This document shows, piece after piece, positions 17,898 to 26,803 of a stretch of 42,010 nucleotides of DNA; the first letter of the stretch is position 1, and each line of letters starts with the position of its first letter. Below the pieces are notes generated by a model that was not told where the DNA came from, did no database searches, and saw nothing but the letters and a program-made list of their open reading frames with translations. The stretch is from NCBI GenBank assembly GCA_002427885.1, contig DIZI01000006.1, positions 1-42,010 on the forward strand. Direction: 5' to 3'. A program made the position numbers and the translations under genes. The stretch is from Paludibacter sp. UBA6032 (GTDB taxonomy: Bacteria; Bacteroidota; Bacteroidia; Bacteroidales; Paludibacteraceae).

Positions 17898-18445
17898 CCG
17901 TTTCAAAAATTTAAAATGAAGATTGACCGGAATATTTGAGTCAAAAAAATGATACGTTGTTAACGTACAAAGATACAAAAATTTATTGGCGAAGCGGAAT
18001 CCAATATTATTTAAAAATAACAAACGAATTTTGCTATAAAGTATCGAAAACTATCATTACTTTTGGATATTCAAAGTCAATTCAAAAACAGGTCGGTTTT
18101 ATATAATTTCAACTGAATTAAAACCTGCATGTGGCTGATAATTATTTGTATATGATTTTTATTGATGAAAACTGGATATGAATAATTTGTCATTTCAAAA
18201 TTATTAAAAAAAACAGGTCAAAATGTTTGAATATTACAAATAAAAACTCTAAACTTGCACTAAAATCAAAGTGGTACTAATTGTCGTCTTTAAATAGTAT
18301 TTATATTTATATATAACTATAGATATTGTTAATGTAGATACAAAAACTATCTTTATGATTATTCCGGGCAAATATAAATGATTGATTCAATAAATAAGGT
18401 TTTTAAATCTAATTTTCTATATATATATTTTACACACATCTTAAT
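17898..18445. other. Long AT-rich gap between divergent porin and gdhA genes
   Basis: 548 bases, no gene. It holds the porin promoter (17968-17975), a plus-strand TACTTTTG box at 18058-18065 far from gdhA, and a weaker TATCTTTA at 18348-18355, about 90 bases before gdhA, which is the better placed of the two. AAACAGGTC occurs twice (about 18086 and 18210). The gdhA leader may be long and regulated, but no known riboswitch was recognised. Confidence 0.5.
17968..17975 (-). promoter_or_regulatory. Bacteroidetes -7 box, minus strand (TATCTTTG)
   Basis: TAnnTTTG match on the minus strand 70 bases upstream of the GTG start of the porin gene. It decides against the longer open frame. Confidence 0.6.
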
Positions 18446-19780
18446 ATGAATATTGAAAAATTAATGCAATCGCTTGAAGCGAAACACCCCGGTGAAACAG
18501 AGTACTTACAGGCTGTACGGGAAGTATTGAGTACTATTGAAGACGTTTATAATGACCACCCGGAATTTGAAAAGGCAAAAATTGCCGAACGTTTAGTGGA
18601 ACCCGATCGGATTTTTACGTTTAAAGTGCCCTGGGTTGACGATCGGGGTGATGTCCAGTTAAATCTTGGGTATCGCATTCAGTTTAATAATGCTATCGGA
18701 CCCTATAAAGGTGGTTTACGCTTTCACGCATCGGTAAATCTCTCTATTTTGAAGTTTTTAGGATTTGAACAAATATTTAAGAATGCATTAACAACCCTGC
18801 CAATGGGTGGTGCCAAAGGTGGTTCTGATTTCAATCCGCGTGGAAAATCAGATGCTGAAGTTATGCGTTTCTGTCAGGCATTTATGACTGAACTCTGGCA
18901 ACATATTGGTGCCGATACGGATGTTCCGGCCGGCGACATTGGCGTTGGTGCACGTGAAATAGGTTATCTTTACGGTATGTACCGTAAATTAGCTCATGTA
19001 AATACAGGCGTATTAACCGGTAAAAACCTGGAATTTGGAGGATCTTTGATTCGTCCGGAAGCAACCGGCTTTGGTGGATTGTATTTTGTAAAGCAAATGC
19101 TTGAAACGGCGGGCATGTATATTAAAGATAAAACCGTTGCAATATCCGGTTTTGGAAATGTGGCCTGGGGCGCAGCTATCAAGGCAACTGAAATGGGTGC
19201 AAAAGTAGTTTCAATTTCTGGACCGGACGGATATATATACGACGAACAAGGTATTTCCGGAGAAAAAATTGATTATTTACTTGAATTACGTGCAACCTGT
19301 AATGATGTTGTTGCACCTTATGCTGAAAAATTCGGAGCTGTTTTTGTTCCGGATAAACGCCCCTGGGAATTGAAAGTGGATATTGCCTTACCCTGTGCCA
19401 CTCAAAACGAGCTTGATAAAGAAGATGCAAAACGACTTATTGATAATGGTGTAATCTGTGTCGGTGAAATTTCAAATATGGGTTGTACGCCTGAAGCTAT
19501 TGAATTGTTTTTGTCACACAAAATTATGTATGGTCCCGGTAAAGCAGTAAATGCCGGTGGAGTAGCTACTTCAGGTTTGGAAATGTCGCAAAATGCAATG
19601 CATCTGACCTGGACTTCGGAAGAAGTGGATCTCAGATTACATCAAATTATGAGTGAGATTCATACACAATGTGTGAAATACGGTCGTGAAGCGGATGGAT
19701 ATATTAATTATATGAAGGGCGCTAATGTTGCCGGATTCCTGAAAGTAGCCAAATCTATGTTGGCGCAGGGAGTTGTGTAA
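18446..19780 (+). CDS. gdhA: NADP-type glutamate dehydrogenase
   Basis: 444 residues, the length of the hexameric 50 kDa class. It interconverts 2-oxoglutarate plus ammonium and glutamate, the main ammonium-assimilating route in many Bacteroidales. Seen: substrate region G-P-Y-K-G-G-L-R-F-H, catalytic lysine motif L-P-M-G-G-A-K-G-G (Lys124), D-V-P-A-G-D-I-G-V-G, and dinucleotide fold S-G-F-G-N-V-A-W-G. The N-terminus and the W-V-D-D-R-G stretch are as in NADP-preferring enzymes; coenzyme choice is inferred. It stands alone, with a long leader and a strong terminator. Confidence 0.96.
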   Translation: MNIEKLMQSLEAKHPGETEYLQAVREVLSTIEDVYNDHPEFEKAKIAERLVEPDRIFTFKVPWVDDRGDVQLNLGYRIQFNNAIGPYKGGLRFHASVNLSILKFLGFEQIFKNALTTLPMGGAKGGSDFNPRGKSDAEVMRFCQAFMTELWQHIGADTDVPAGDIGVGAREIGYLYGMYRKLAHVNTGVLTGKNLEFGGSLIRPEATGFGGLYFVKQMLETAGMYIKDKTVAISGFGNVAWGAAIKATEMGAKVVSISGPDGYIYDEQGISGEKIDYLLELRATCNDVVAPYAEKFGAVFVPDKRPWELKVDIALPCATQNELDKEDAKRLIDNGVICVGEISNMGCTPEAIELFLSHKIMYGPGKAVNAGGVATSGLEMSQNAMHLTWTSEEVDLRLHQIMSEIHTQCVKYGREADGYINYMKGANVAGFLKVAKSMLAQGVV

Positions 19781-19820
19781 TTCATGTTGTTGGATATCAC
19801 TGGTTAATAAAAAAAATTAC

Positions 19821-19866
19821 AAAAGAGAAAATCCGGAACTTTCAAATCCGGATTTTCTCTTTTTTT
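19821..19866 (+). terminator. Strong terminator after gdhA
   Basis: Perfect 17-bp stem, 19821-19837 with 19847-19863, nine-base loop, followed by a T run. Confidence 0.92.
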
Positions 19867-19868
19867 GA

Positions 19869-19900
19869 TTTGTAACTCGCAGTTAAAAATACTATCTTTG
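19869..19900 (+). promoter_or_regulatory. Bacteroidetes promoter TTTG-N20-TATCTTTG
   Basis: -33 box TTTG at 19869-19872 and -7 box TATCTTTG at 19893-19900, 20 bases apart, close to the ideal spacing. It lies inside the TTG-initiated extension of the nitroreductase frame and so supports the ATG at 19940. Confidence 0.75.
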
Positions 19901-19939
19901 TTCTTCAAATTTTTATTATCTTTCAATTTCCAATTAATA

Positions 19940-20683
19940 ATGTTAGACCAACTCAATCAACACCGGACTATTCGTAAATATACCGTACAAACTATTGCTC
20001 CGGAACTTCTTGATCAGTTATTGGAAACAGCTTGCAGAGCTTCAAATACCGGAAATATGCAAACGTACAGTGTAATTGTAACAACCGATGAATCAATAAA
20101 GAAGCAACTTTCACCGGCGCATTTTAATCAGTCCATGATTGTTGATGCTCCTGTTGTGTTGACTTTTTGTGCCGATTTTAATCGTTTTACAAAATGGTGC
20201 GAACAACGTCAGGCCGATCCGGGCTACGATAATTTTCAATCATTTATGGCAACAGCCATCGATGCATTGATTGCAGCCCAAACCTTTTGTATTGCTGCTG
20301 AAAGTGCCGGACTGGGAATTTGTTATTTAGGTACCACCACGTATAATGCACGTGAAATTATTGATGCACTCCAATTGCCACATTTAGTTGTGCCTGTAAC
20401 TACAATTACGGTTGGCTATGCTGATATTATACCGGAACAAACTGACCGGTTGCCTTTGGGCGCCATCGTACATCGTGAAACGTATCACGATTTTACGCCG
20501 ACCGATATCAATACATTTTATTTGGAAAAAGAAAACAGCCGGTTTTACAAAGATTTTATTGCAGAAAATAATAAAGAAACATTGGCTCAGGTTTTTACTG
20601 ATATACGTTATGCCCGTAAAAACAACGAATTCTTTTCTGAGAAGTTCCTGCAGGTATTGAAAGAACAGGGATTTTTGAAATAA
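19940..20683 (+). CDS. Nitroreductase-family NADPH oxidoreductase (NfsA-like)
   Basis: 247 residues from the ATG at 19940; the longer TTG frame contains the promoter. The N-terminus reads L-N-Q-H-R-T-I-R-K-Y, the FMN phosphate-binding start of the NfsA/FRP branch, followed by R-A-S-N-T-G-N-M-Q, the central G-I-C-Y-L-G-T flavin strand and R-L-P-L-G-A-I-V-H. The C-terminal F-Y tail region with K-N-N-E-F-F-S is also as in that branch. It should be a dimeric flavoenzyme reducing quinones, nitro compounds or flavin with NADPH. The natural substrate is not known. The GH2 gene follows after 79 bases on the same strand. Confidence 0.9.
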   Translation: MLDQLNQHRTIRKYTVQTIAPELLDQLLETACRASNTGNMQTYSVIVTTDESIKKQLSPAHFNQSMIVDAPVVLTFCADFNRFTKWCEQRQADPGYDNFQSFMATAIDALIAAQTFCIAAESAGLGICYLGTTTYNAREIIDALQLPHLVVPVTTITVGYADIIPEQTDRLPLGAIVHRETYHDFTPTDINTFYLEKENSRFYKDFIAENNKETLAQVFTDIRYARKNNEFFSEKFLQVLKEQGFLK

Positions 20684-20762
20684 GAGTTTGATTTCAGGTA
20701 TCATTTTTCAATATTGTATATGTTTTCCGGAAAATTGCAATAACAAATTATTTCGAATAGAT

Positions 20763-23192
20763 ATGAAAGTAAAATTATTTTTGACAACAGCCTTCGTGTT
20801 TTTGGCAGTTACTGCCCTTCAGGCCAAACCACAGTTTGGCAGAGATTTGCTTTTTAATGATAATTGGAGGTTTACGCTCTTGGATGTAAAAGAAGCTGCC
20901 AACCCTGATTTGGATGATTCAAAATGGAGGCTACTCAATTTACCACATGACTGGACTGTTGAGGGAGTTTATAGTCCGGATAAAGCCAGTGCCACCGGTT
21001 ATCTTCCGGGTGGGATTGGCTGGTATCGTAAAACATTTAACGTGCCTGCAGAAGAAAAAGGGAATCCGGTATTTATTTATTTCGAGGGTATTTATAATCA
21101 CAGTGAAGTGTTTATCAATGGAAATTCAGTTGGGAAACGACCGAATGGTTATATCTCTTTTATGTATGATCTGACCCCTTATCTGAAATACGGGGATAAA
21201 AATGTGTTGTCGGTGCGTGTCGATCATTCACTGGATGCCGACTCCAGATGGTACACCGGATCTGGAATTTACCGTGATACCTATCTCGTATATGCTTCAC
21301 CCGTACATATTGATTTATGGGGAGTTTATTTCAAAGCATCCAATGTTACAACCAAAAAAGCGGATGTTTCGGTCGAAACAACTGTAGATAATAGTCTGGC
21401 TGCAGGTACGACTGTAAAAGTCTCACATGAAATAATGGACCCGGTGACCAAAAAAGTTATTTCAACGAGTTCTAAAACCCTGAAAGTTGATGCCAATAGT
21501 AAAGCAACTTCAAGTCAGATATTTTCTATATCCTCTCCAAAATTATGGTCATTGGAACAACCGGATTTATATATTCTTAAAACCGTTGTTAGTCAAAACG
21601 GAAAAATAATCGATCAGAATGAACAGGAAATTGGATTTCGCTCTTTAACTTTCGATCCTAACAAAGGTTTTGCCTTGAACGGTGTGTGGACAAAGTTAAA
21701 AGGAGTTTGTTTGCATCACGATGCCGGCTGTTTAGGCTCTGCAGTTCCGCGTGAAGTCTGGAAAAGAAGATTAATAACCCTGAAGGAAATGGGTTGCAAT
21801 GCCATCAGAATGAGTCATAATCCGCAAGCTCCCGAAGTGTATGAGTTATGCGACGAGCTGGGTTTGTTAGTTATGGATGAAGCATTTGATGAATGGGAAT
21901 ATGCTAAAAAGAAATGGTTGAAAGGCTGGAACGCAGGTGTTCCCGGATTTCAGGGTGCCGCTTCGTATTTCGAAGAATGGAGTGATAAAGATCTTCGGGA
22001 TATGATTTTACGTGACAGGAATCATGCTTCAATTATCATGTGGAGTATCGGCAATGAGGTTGATTATCCAAATGATCCGTATTCGCATCCTGTTCTTGAT
22101 CACGCCAATATAAATCAACCGGTTCAGGGCGGATATTTGCCCGATCATCCCAAAGCAGAACGCTTAGGAATTATTGCAAAACGATTAGCTGCCATTGTCC
22201 GGAGTCTGGATACATCCCGTCCTGTCACGGCAGCGTTGGCGGGAGTTGTTATGTCAAACGAAACGGATTATCCCTATGTCCTCGATATTACCGGTTATAA
22301 TTATACCGAAGATCGTTATGCACAAGATCATACTAAATATCCCAAGCGGGTAATTTTTGGCAGTGAAAACGGGCACAGCATGGAGTCCTGGAAAGCAGTC
22401 AGAGATAATGAATATATTTTTGGTCAATTTTTATGGACGGGAATTGACTATTTAGGCGAATCCGGTCCCTGGCCTTCACGTGGTTTCAATTCAGGATTAC
22501 TCGATTTAGGTGGGTTTATGAAACCCCGTGCACATTTTCGTCAGGCATTGTGGAGTACAAAACCTGTTGCTTACATTGGCACATATCATCAAACGAAGCG
22601 TACTAACCGCTTATCAACTGATGCCTGGCCAATCTGGAATTATGAAACAGGTGAGACGATCCGGGTGGTATGTTATACCAACGCAATAAAAGCAAAATTG
22701 ATTTTAAACGGAATACAGGTTGGTGAAATAAAGAATCAGGATGATAAAACCGGAATAATTTATTGGGATATACCTTATCAGGATGGAAAACTGGAGGTCG
22801 TAGGTTTAGATAAAGAGGATAAACCAACCTGTAATTATTCACTCCAAACATCCGGAAGACCCTATTCAATAACTGCCCAATCAGATTTATCAACTATAAA
22901 AAAAGGAAGTAGTGTAGCACAGGTAATTATTCGGATTGTAGATGAAAAAGGTGTTCCAGTAATTATTTCGGATGATGAGATTACTTGCAGGATTGATGGA
23001 CCGGCAAAACTTTTAGGTATGGAAGCCAGTAATAATGAAGATATGGGCAATTACCATGATAATGTCCAACGGGTTTATCATGGTCGCTTAATCGCTTACA
23101 TACAATCAACCGGTGATGTGGGTAAAATTAACCTGAAGTTTTCCGCTCCTTGGTTGAAAACTGCTAATGTTACAATTGAATCAGTAGAATAA
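20763..23192 (+). CDS. GH2 glycoside hydrolase (beta-galactosidase-like)
   Basis: 809 residues from the ATG at 20763, which gives a clean signal peptide (1-22, ending A-L-Q-A-K); the frame is open upstream to a non-ATG codon. Domain order: sugar-binding jelly roll (about 25-200, with L-P-H-D-W and G-G-I-G-W-Y-R-K), Ig-like domain, TIM barrel with acid/base Glu432 in I-G-N-E-V and nucleophile Glu535 in G-S-E-N, then a C-terminal Ig-like region. Members of this Bacteroidetes group are periplasmic and remove beta-linked galactose or related residues from plant or host glycans. No SusC/D pair is near, so it is not in an obvious utilisation locus. Specificity is uncertain. Confidence 0.93.
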   Translation: MKVKLFLTTAFVFLAVTALQAKPQFGRDLLFNDNWRFTLLDVKEAANPDLDDSKWRLLNLPHDWTVEGVYSPDKASATGYLPGGIGWYRKTFNVPAEEKGNPVFIYFEGIYNHSEVFINGNSVGKRPNGYISFMYDLTPYLKYGDKNVLSVRVDHSLDADSRWYTGSGIYRDTYLVYASPVHIDLWGVYFKASNVTTKKADVSVETTVDNSLAAGTTVKVSHEIMDPVTKKVISTSSKTLKVDANSKATSSQIFSISSPKLWSLEQPDLYILKTVVSQNGKIIDQNEQEIGFRSLTFDPNKGFALNGVWTKLKGVCLHHDAGCLGSAVPREVWKRRLITLKEMGCNAIRMSHNPQAPEVYELCDELGLLVMDEAFDEWEYAKKKWLKGWNAGVPGFQGAASYFEEWSDKDLRDMILRDRNHASIIMWSIGNEVDYPNDPYSHPVLDHANINQPVQGGYLPDHPKAERLGIIAKRLAAIVRSLDTSRPVTAALAGVVMSNETDYPYVLDITGYNYTEDRYAQDHTKYPKRVIFGSENGHSMESWKAVRDNEYIFGQFLWTGIDYLGESGPWPSRGFNSGLLDLGGFMKPRAHFRQALWSTKPVAYIGTYHQTKRTNRLSTDAWPIWNYETGETIRVVCYTNAIKAKLILNGIQVGEIKNQDDKTGIIYWDIPYQDGKLEVVGLDKEDKPTCNYSLQTSGRPYSITAQSDLSTIKKGSSVAQVIIRIVDEKGVPVIISDDEITCRIDGPAKLLGMEASNNEDMGNYHDNVQRVYHGRLIAYIQSTGDVGKINLKFSAPWLKTANVTIESVE

Positions 23193-23278
23193 AAAAAGGT
23201 TTTTATTGAAACAATACCAGTTGATTTTTATGTGAGTCTGTAAGAAGGGTATATAATACCAATTGAGCAGGAACAAAA

Positions 23279-23311
23279 AAACTCCCCAATCCGATAAGGA
23301 AAGGGGAGTTT
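23279..23311. terminator. Terminator between GH2 gene and nqr operon
   Basis: 9-bp stem AAACTCCCC (23279-23287) with GGGGAGTTT (23303-23311). On the minus strand it is followed by a T6 run, so it mainly ends the nqr operon, and it can also stop plus-strand reading. Confidence 0.8.
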
Positions 23312-23328
23312 CTGTTTCAATGTTTAAC

Positions 23329-24591
23329 TTATGCGCCAAAATCATCAAACATCAGCATCTCACTTGGAACGCCAAGGTCCCATAACATATTTTCCACTGC
23401 TTTCGCCATTGGGCCGGGGCCACACATGTAGTATTCAATATCTTCTGGAGCATCCAGGTCTTTCAGGTAATTATTCAGAATGACGTTATGAATAAATCCT
23501 ACCGGTCCGGTCCAGTTGTCTTCCGCATGTGGTTCGCTGAGTGCAATATTAAAAGTAAAATTAGGAAACTCCGCTTCCAGTTTACGAAAGTCCTGCTCGT
23601 AGAAAATTTCGTTTTTAGAACGGGCACCATACCAGTATGATATTTTACGATCGGTAATTTTCAATGTCTCAAACAAATGTAAAATGTGAGAGCGTAAAGG
23701 AGCCATTCCGGCACCACCACCAATATAAAGCATTTCACGTTTTGAATTGATAATAGGGTGGAAATCTCCAAATGGACCTGAAACCATCACTTTATCGCCG
23801 GGTTTCAGATTGAAAATGTATGATGAACAAATACCAGGTTTTACATTTCTGAATCCACCAATGGCACGATCGAATGGAGGTGTGGCTATACGTACATTCA
23901 GCATGATGATGTCACCTTCGGCAGGATAGTTGGCCATTGAATAGGCACGCATGGTTTCTTCATCATTTTTACAACTCAACTCCCACAACTTCATTTTATC
24001 CCAATCGCCACGGAAACGATCCTGCACTTCAAAATCGGAAAATTTAATATCATATTTTGGAACGTCAATCTGGATATAACCTCCTGAAATAAAATTAAGA
24101 TGTTCTCTGGCAGGTAATTTTACAATGAATTCTTTAATAAACGTCGCAACATTTTCGTTAGATACCACTTCGCACTCCCATTTTTTTACACCTAGAATAG
24201 TTTCATCCATTTTAATGGTCATATCATTTTTTACTTTCACCTGACAACCCAAACGCCAGTTATCTTTAATTTCTTTCCGGGTAAAGTGAACCTTTTCGGT
24301 TGGTAAAATTTCACCACCCCCTTCTTCTACCTGACAACGACACTGGGCACATGAACCACCACCACCGCAAGCTGAAGGAAGAAAAATGGATTGTGTGGCT
24401 AATGTACTTAATAATGTACTACCCGCTGAGGCCACTACTTCTTTTTCACCATTGATGGTAATGGTAACATCACCCGAAGATACTAAATAACGCTTGGCTA
24501 TCAACAACATGATAACCAAAAGTAAGATAACTACAAGGAATACAGCGAGACTGGATACCAATATTACGTTTGAGCTGACTTCTAAAATCAT
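23329..24591 (-). CDS. nqrF: Na+-translocating NADH:quinone reductase subunit F
   Basis: 420 residues. Electron-input subunit of Na+-NQR: takes hydride from NADH to FAD and passes electrons to a 2Fe-2S cluster. Seen: one N-terminal membrane helix (about 9-32), a ferredoxin domain with cluster ligands Cys75, Cys81, Cys84 and Cys116, an FAD-binding R-A-Y-S-M-A-N-Y-P motif, and the NADH-binding Y-I-G-G-G-A-G-M-A-P-L-R stretch, ending in a C-G-P-G-P-M and F-D-D-F-G-A tail typical of the subunit. Last gene of the operon, 108 bases after nqrE. Confidence 0.97.
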   Translation of the reverse strand: MILEVSSNVILVSSLAVFLVVILLLVIMLLIAKRYLVSSGDVTITINGEKEVVASAGSTLLSTLATQSIFLPSACGGGGSCAQCRCQVEEGGGEILPTEKVHFTRKEIKDNWRLGCQVKVKNDMTIKMDETILGVKKWECEVVSNENVATFIKEFIVKLPAREHLNFISGGYIQIDVPKYDIKFSDFEVQDRFRGDWDKMKLWELSCKNDEETMRAYSMANYPAEGDIIMLNVRIATPPFDRAIGGFRNVKPGICSSYIFNLKPGDKVMVSGPFGDFHPIINSKREMLYIGGGAGMAPLRSHILHLFETLKITDRKISYWYGARSKNEIFYEQDFRKLEAEFPNFTFNIALSEPHAEDNWTGPVGFIHNVILNNYLKDLDAPEDIEYYMCGPGPMAKAVENMLWDLGVPSEMLMFDDFGA

Positions 24592-24699
24592 AATTTAATT
24601 TGAGTCTACCAGTTACTTCCTACAGGAGAAGTTTTTAACAGTAAGACTATTTTAATTGTTAGTAATCGTTTTTTTATTCCTCTATTGTGGCAGACCGTT

Positions 24700-25317
24700 T
24701 TAGATCTTCAACCCTGAAAAACTTAAGAATGCAATAGCCATTAATGCCACGGTGATAAAAGTAATACCCAAACCACGTAAAGGAGCCGGCACATTGGAGT
24801 ATTCCATTTTTTCACGAATGGCGGCCAGGCCAACAATAGCAAGCAGCCAGCCCACACCCGAACCAAGAGCATAGGAAGTGGCTTCGGCAACATTATTGAA
24901 ATTGCGTTGTTGCATGAAAAGTGAGCCACCCATAATCGCACAGTTTACTGCAATCAGGGGTAAAAATATACCGAGCGAAGCATAGAGTGAAGGAGTGAAT
25001 TTTTCAATAGCCATTTCCACTAATTGTGTCATGGCTGCAATTACAGCTATGAAAAGGATAAAAGCCAGATAACTCAAATCCAGATTGGCCAGACTTGGAC
25101 TCAGCCAGGTCAATGCTCCCTCTTTTAGTACATGAACCTGTAATAAATAGTTGATAGGTAATGTAATGGTTAAAACAAATATAACCGCAATACCTAATCC
25201 AATGGACGTTTTTACATTTTTCGAAACGGCCAGATAAGAGCACATCCCCAGAAAATAGGCAAAAATCATATTGTCGACAAAAATCGACTTGACAAATATA
25301 CTAGCTATGTTTTCCAT
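24700..25317 (-). CDS. nqrE: Na+-translocating NADH:quinone reductase subunit E
   Basis: 205 residues, six predicted membrane helices. Paralogue of NqrD; together they hold, in each half, cysteines that bind an iron centre inside the membrane. Seen: F-A-Y-F-L-G-M-C-S-Y-L-A-V-S near the N-terminus and V-N-C-A-I-M-G-G in the second half, the two conserved cysteine sites. Sits between nqrD (89 bases upstream) and nqrF. Confidence 0.97.
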   Translation of the reverse strand: MENIASIFVKSIFVDNMIFAYFLGMCSYLAVSKNVKTSIGLGIAVIFVLTITLPINYLLQVHVLKEGALTWLSPSLANLDLSYLAFILFIAVIAAMTQLVEMAIEKFTPSLYASLGIFLPLIAVNCAIMGGSLFMQQRNFNNVAEATSYALGSGVGWLLAIVGLAAIREKMEYSNVPAPLRGLGITFITVALMAIAFLSFSGLKI

Positions 25318-25406
25318 ATATTTTTATAGTTACGGGTTACAAGTAAATAAGTTACAAGTAATCATGATCGTTTTAATTCTGAATTACTAATTTTAAAATT
25401 AATAAT

Positions 25407-26036
25407 CTATTCCTGTAATTCTTTATTCTTCGAACGATGCCACCAAATAATACAAGCCAAAATTATTAAGGCCATTGGAGGCATCATCATCAACCCGTTA
25501 TTCATATATCCGGCATCGTAAAATGATTGAGGAATAATGCGGAATCCCAATAACGAACCGGCTCCTAATAATTCACGGAAAAATCCTACAACTACCAGAA
25601 TAACTGCATAGCCGAATCCATTTCCCAAACCGTCTACAAATGATTCCCAAGGTTTATTTGCCATGGCAAATGCTTCCAGACGTCCCATCAAAATACAGTT
25701 GGTAATTATTAATCCGATATATACCGAAAGTTTTACGCTCACATCGTAAGCATAAGCTTTCAAAAATTCGCTTACCACTGTAACCAGGGCGGCTACCACT
25801 ACCAGTTGAACAATAATACGGATACGATTTGGTATGGTATTGCGAAGTAAAGATATAATCACATTTGAAAAGGCAACGATGACTGTCACTGAAATTCCCA
25901 TTACCAGTGCCGGTTTCAGATTGGCGGTAACTGCCAGTGCTGAACAAATTCCTAATACCTGAACGGCAATCGGATTATTTTTGCTCAGGGGTCCTAAAAA
26001 TACTTGTTTTGTTTTTTCAGAAAATAGTTTAGCCAT
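25407..26036 (-). CDS. nqrD: Na+-translocating NADH:quinone reductase subunit D
   Basis: 209 residues, six membrane helices. Seen: Q-V-L-G-I-C-S-A-L-A-V-T and T-N-C-I-L-M-G-R, the cysteine motifs that pair with those of NqrE to hold the intramembrane iron. The start overlaps the nqrC stop by one base (TAATG), so translation is coupled. Confidence 0.97.
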   Translation of the reverse strand: MAKLFSEKTKQVFLGPLSKNNPIAVQVLGICSALAVTANLKPALVMGISVTVIVAFSNVIISLLRNTIPNRIRIIVQLVVVAALVTVVSEFLKAYAYDVSVKLSVYIGLIITNCILMGRLEAFAMANKPWESFVDGLGNGFGYAVILVVVGFFRELLGAGSLLGFRIIPQSFYDAGYMNNGLMMMPPMALIILACIIWWHRSKNKELQE

Positions 26037-26755
26037 TAGTTGGTTCCTCCGCTTGTTGTTTGTTTAAAAAACAGATCATATTGTCCGAGACAGGTCAGTA
26101 ACATTTTTTCCACCCCTTTACTGGTAATGGTTCCACCAGAGATGGCATCGACCTTCTCCTGAGTTTTGGTTGTTTGACCGGCTTTTAAAACGGCAACTGA
26201 TACAAATTCATTTTTATCATTTAATATATGCTTTCCAACAAACTGTTGCTGGAAAGGTGCTTCAGTTATATTAGCTCCCAGACCCGGTGTTTCGCTGGCA
26301 TGGGAGAAATAAGTTCCGAAAATGGTATTCTTGTCAGCATCCAGGGCCAGGTAACCCCAGATTGGTCCCCAAAGTCCGGTGCCAAGCAAGGTGATAATAT
26401 ATTTTGTTTTTCCATCTACATTAGCTACATAAACAGGTAAGCGACGATCTTCCGGTTTTTTTGAAAGTTCTTTTTTTATATCAATATCGAAGGCTTCACC
26501 CGGTTTTTCAGAAAGAACTTCGGCTTTAAAATTGATTACCAGTTCTTTTACAATATATTTTTTGTACAAGGCATCGGCATCCTGTCCATCGGTGTTAATC
26601 CATAAAGAGCTAAGTATTTGTTTCTTCTTGTCGAGTCTTATGTTTTTGTCCTGCGTGCTCTTGAGAGCTCCAGAAACAAAAGCCAACATCAACGCGACAA
26701 CAATAACCATCACGGTGGCATATATCAGAGTATATCCGTTTTTATTTGTATCCAT
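26036..26755 (-). CDS. nqrC: Na+-translocating NADH:quinone reductase subunit C
   Basis: 239 residues from the ATG at 26755; a TTG five codons earlier is open, but family members begin N-T-N-x-N-x-Y-T at this point. One membrane helix (about 9-30), then a periplasmic FMN domain. Covalent FMN should attach to Thr209 in S-G-G-T-I-T-S, where proteobacterial NqrC has S-G-A-T; the second residue is therefore Gly rather than Ala. Also seen: G-L-W-G-P-I-W-G-Y and E-T-P-G-L-G. nqrD follows with a one-base overlap. Confidence 0.96.
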   Translation of the reverse strand: MDTNKNGYTLIYATVMVIVVALMLAFVSGALKSTQDKNIRLDKKKQILSSLWINTDGQDADALYKKYIVKELVINFKAEVLSEKPGEAFDIDIKKELSKKPEDRRLPVYVANVDGKTKYIITLLGTGLWGPIWGYLALDADKNTIFGTYFSHASETPGLGANITEAPFQQQFVGKHILNDKNEFVSVAVLKAGQTTKTQEKVDAISGGTITSKGVEKMLLTCLGQYDLFFKQTTSGGTN

Positions 26756-26803
26756 TTTTTCAATTTTCAATTATTCAATTTCCAATTTCTTGGTTCCGGA
26801 TTA

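Noticed and set aside
17898..18023. Longer TTG-initiated start of the porin
   Set aside because: A promoter -7 box lies inside it and the GTG at 17897 gives a proper signal peptide.
19865..19939. N-terminal extension of the nitroreductase
   Set aside because: The promoter at 19869-19900 lies within it, and the family N-terminus begins at 19940.
20688..20762. N-terminal extension of the GH2 enzyme
   Set aside because: It would bury the signal peptide that starts at 20763.
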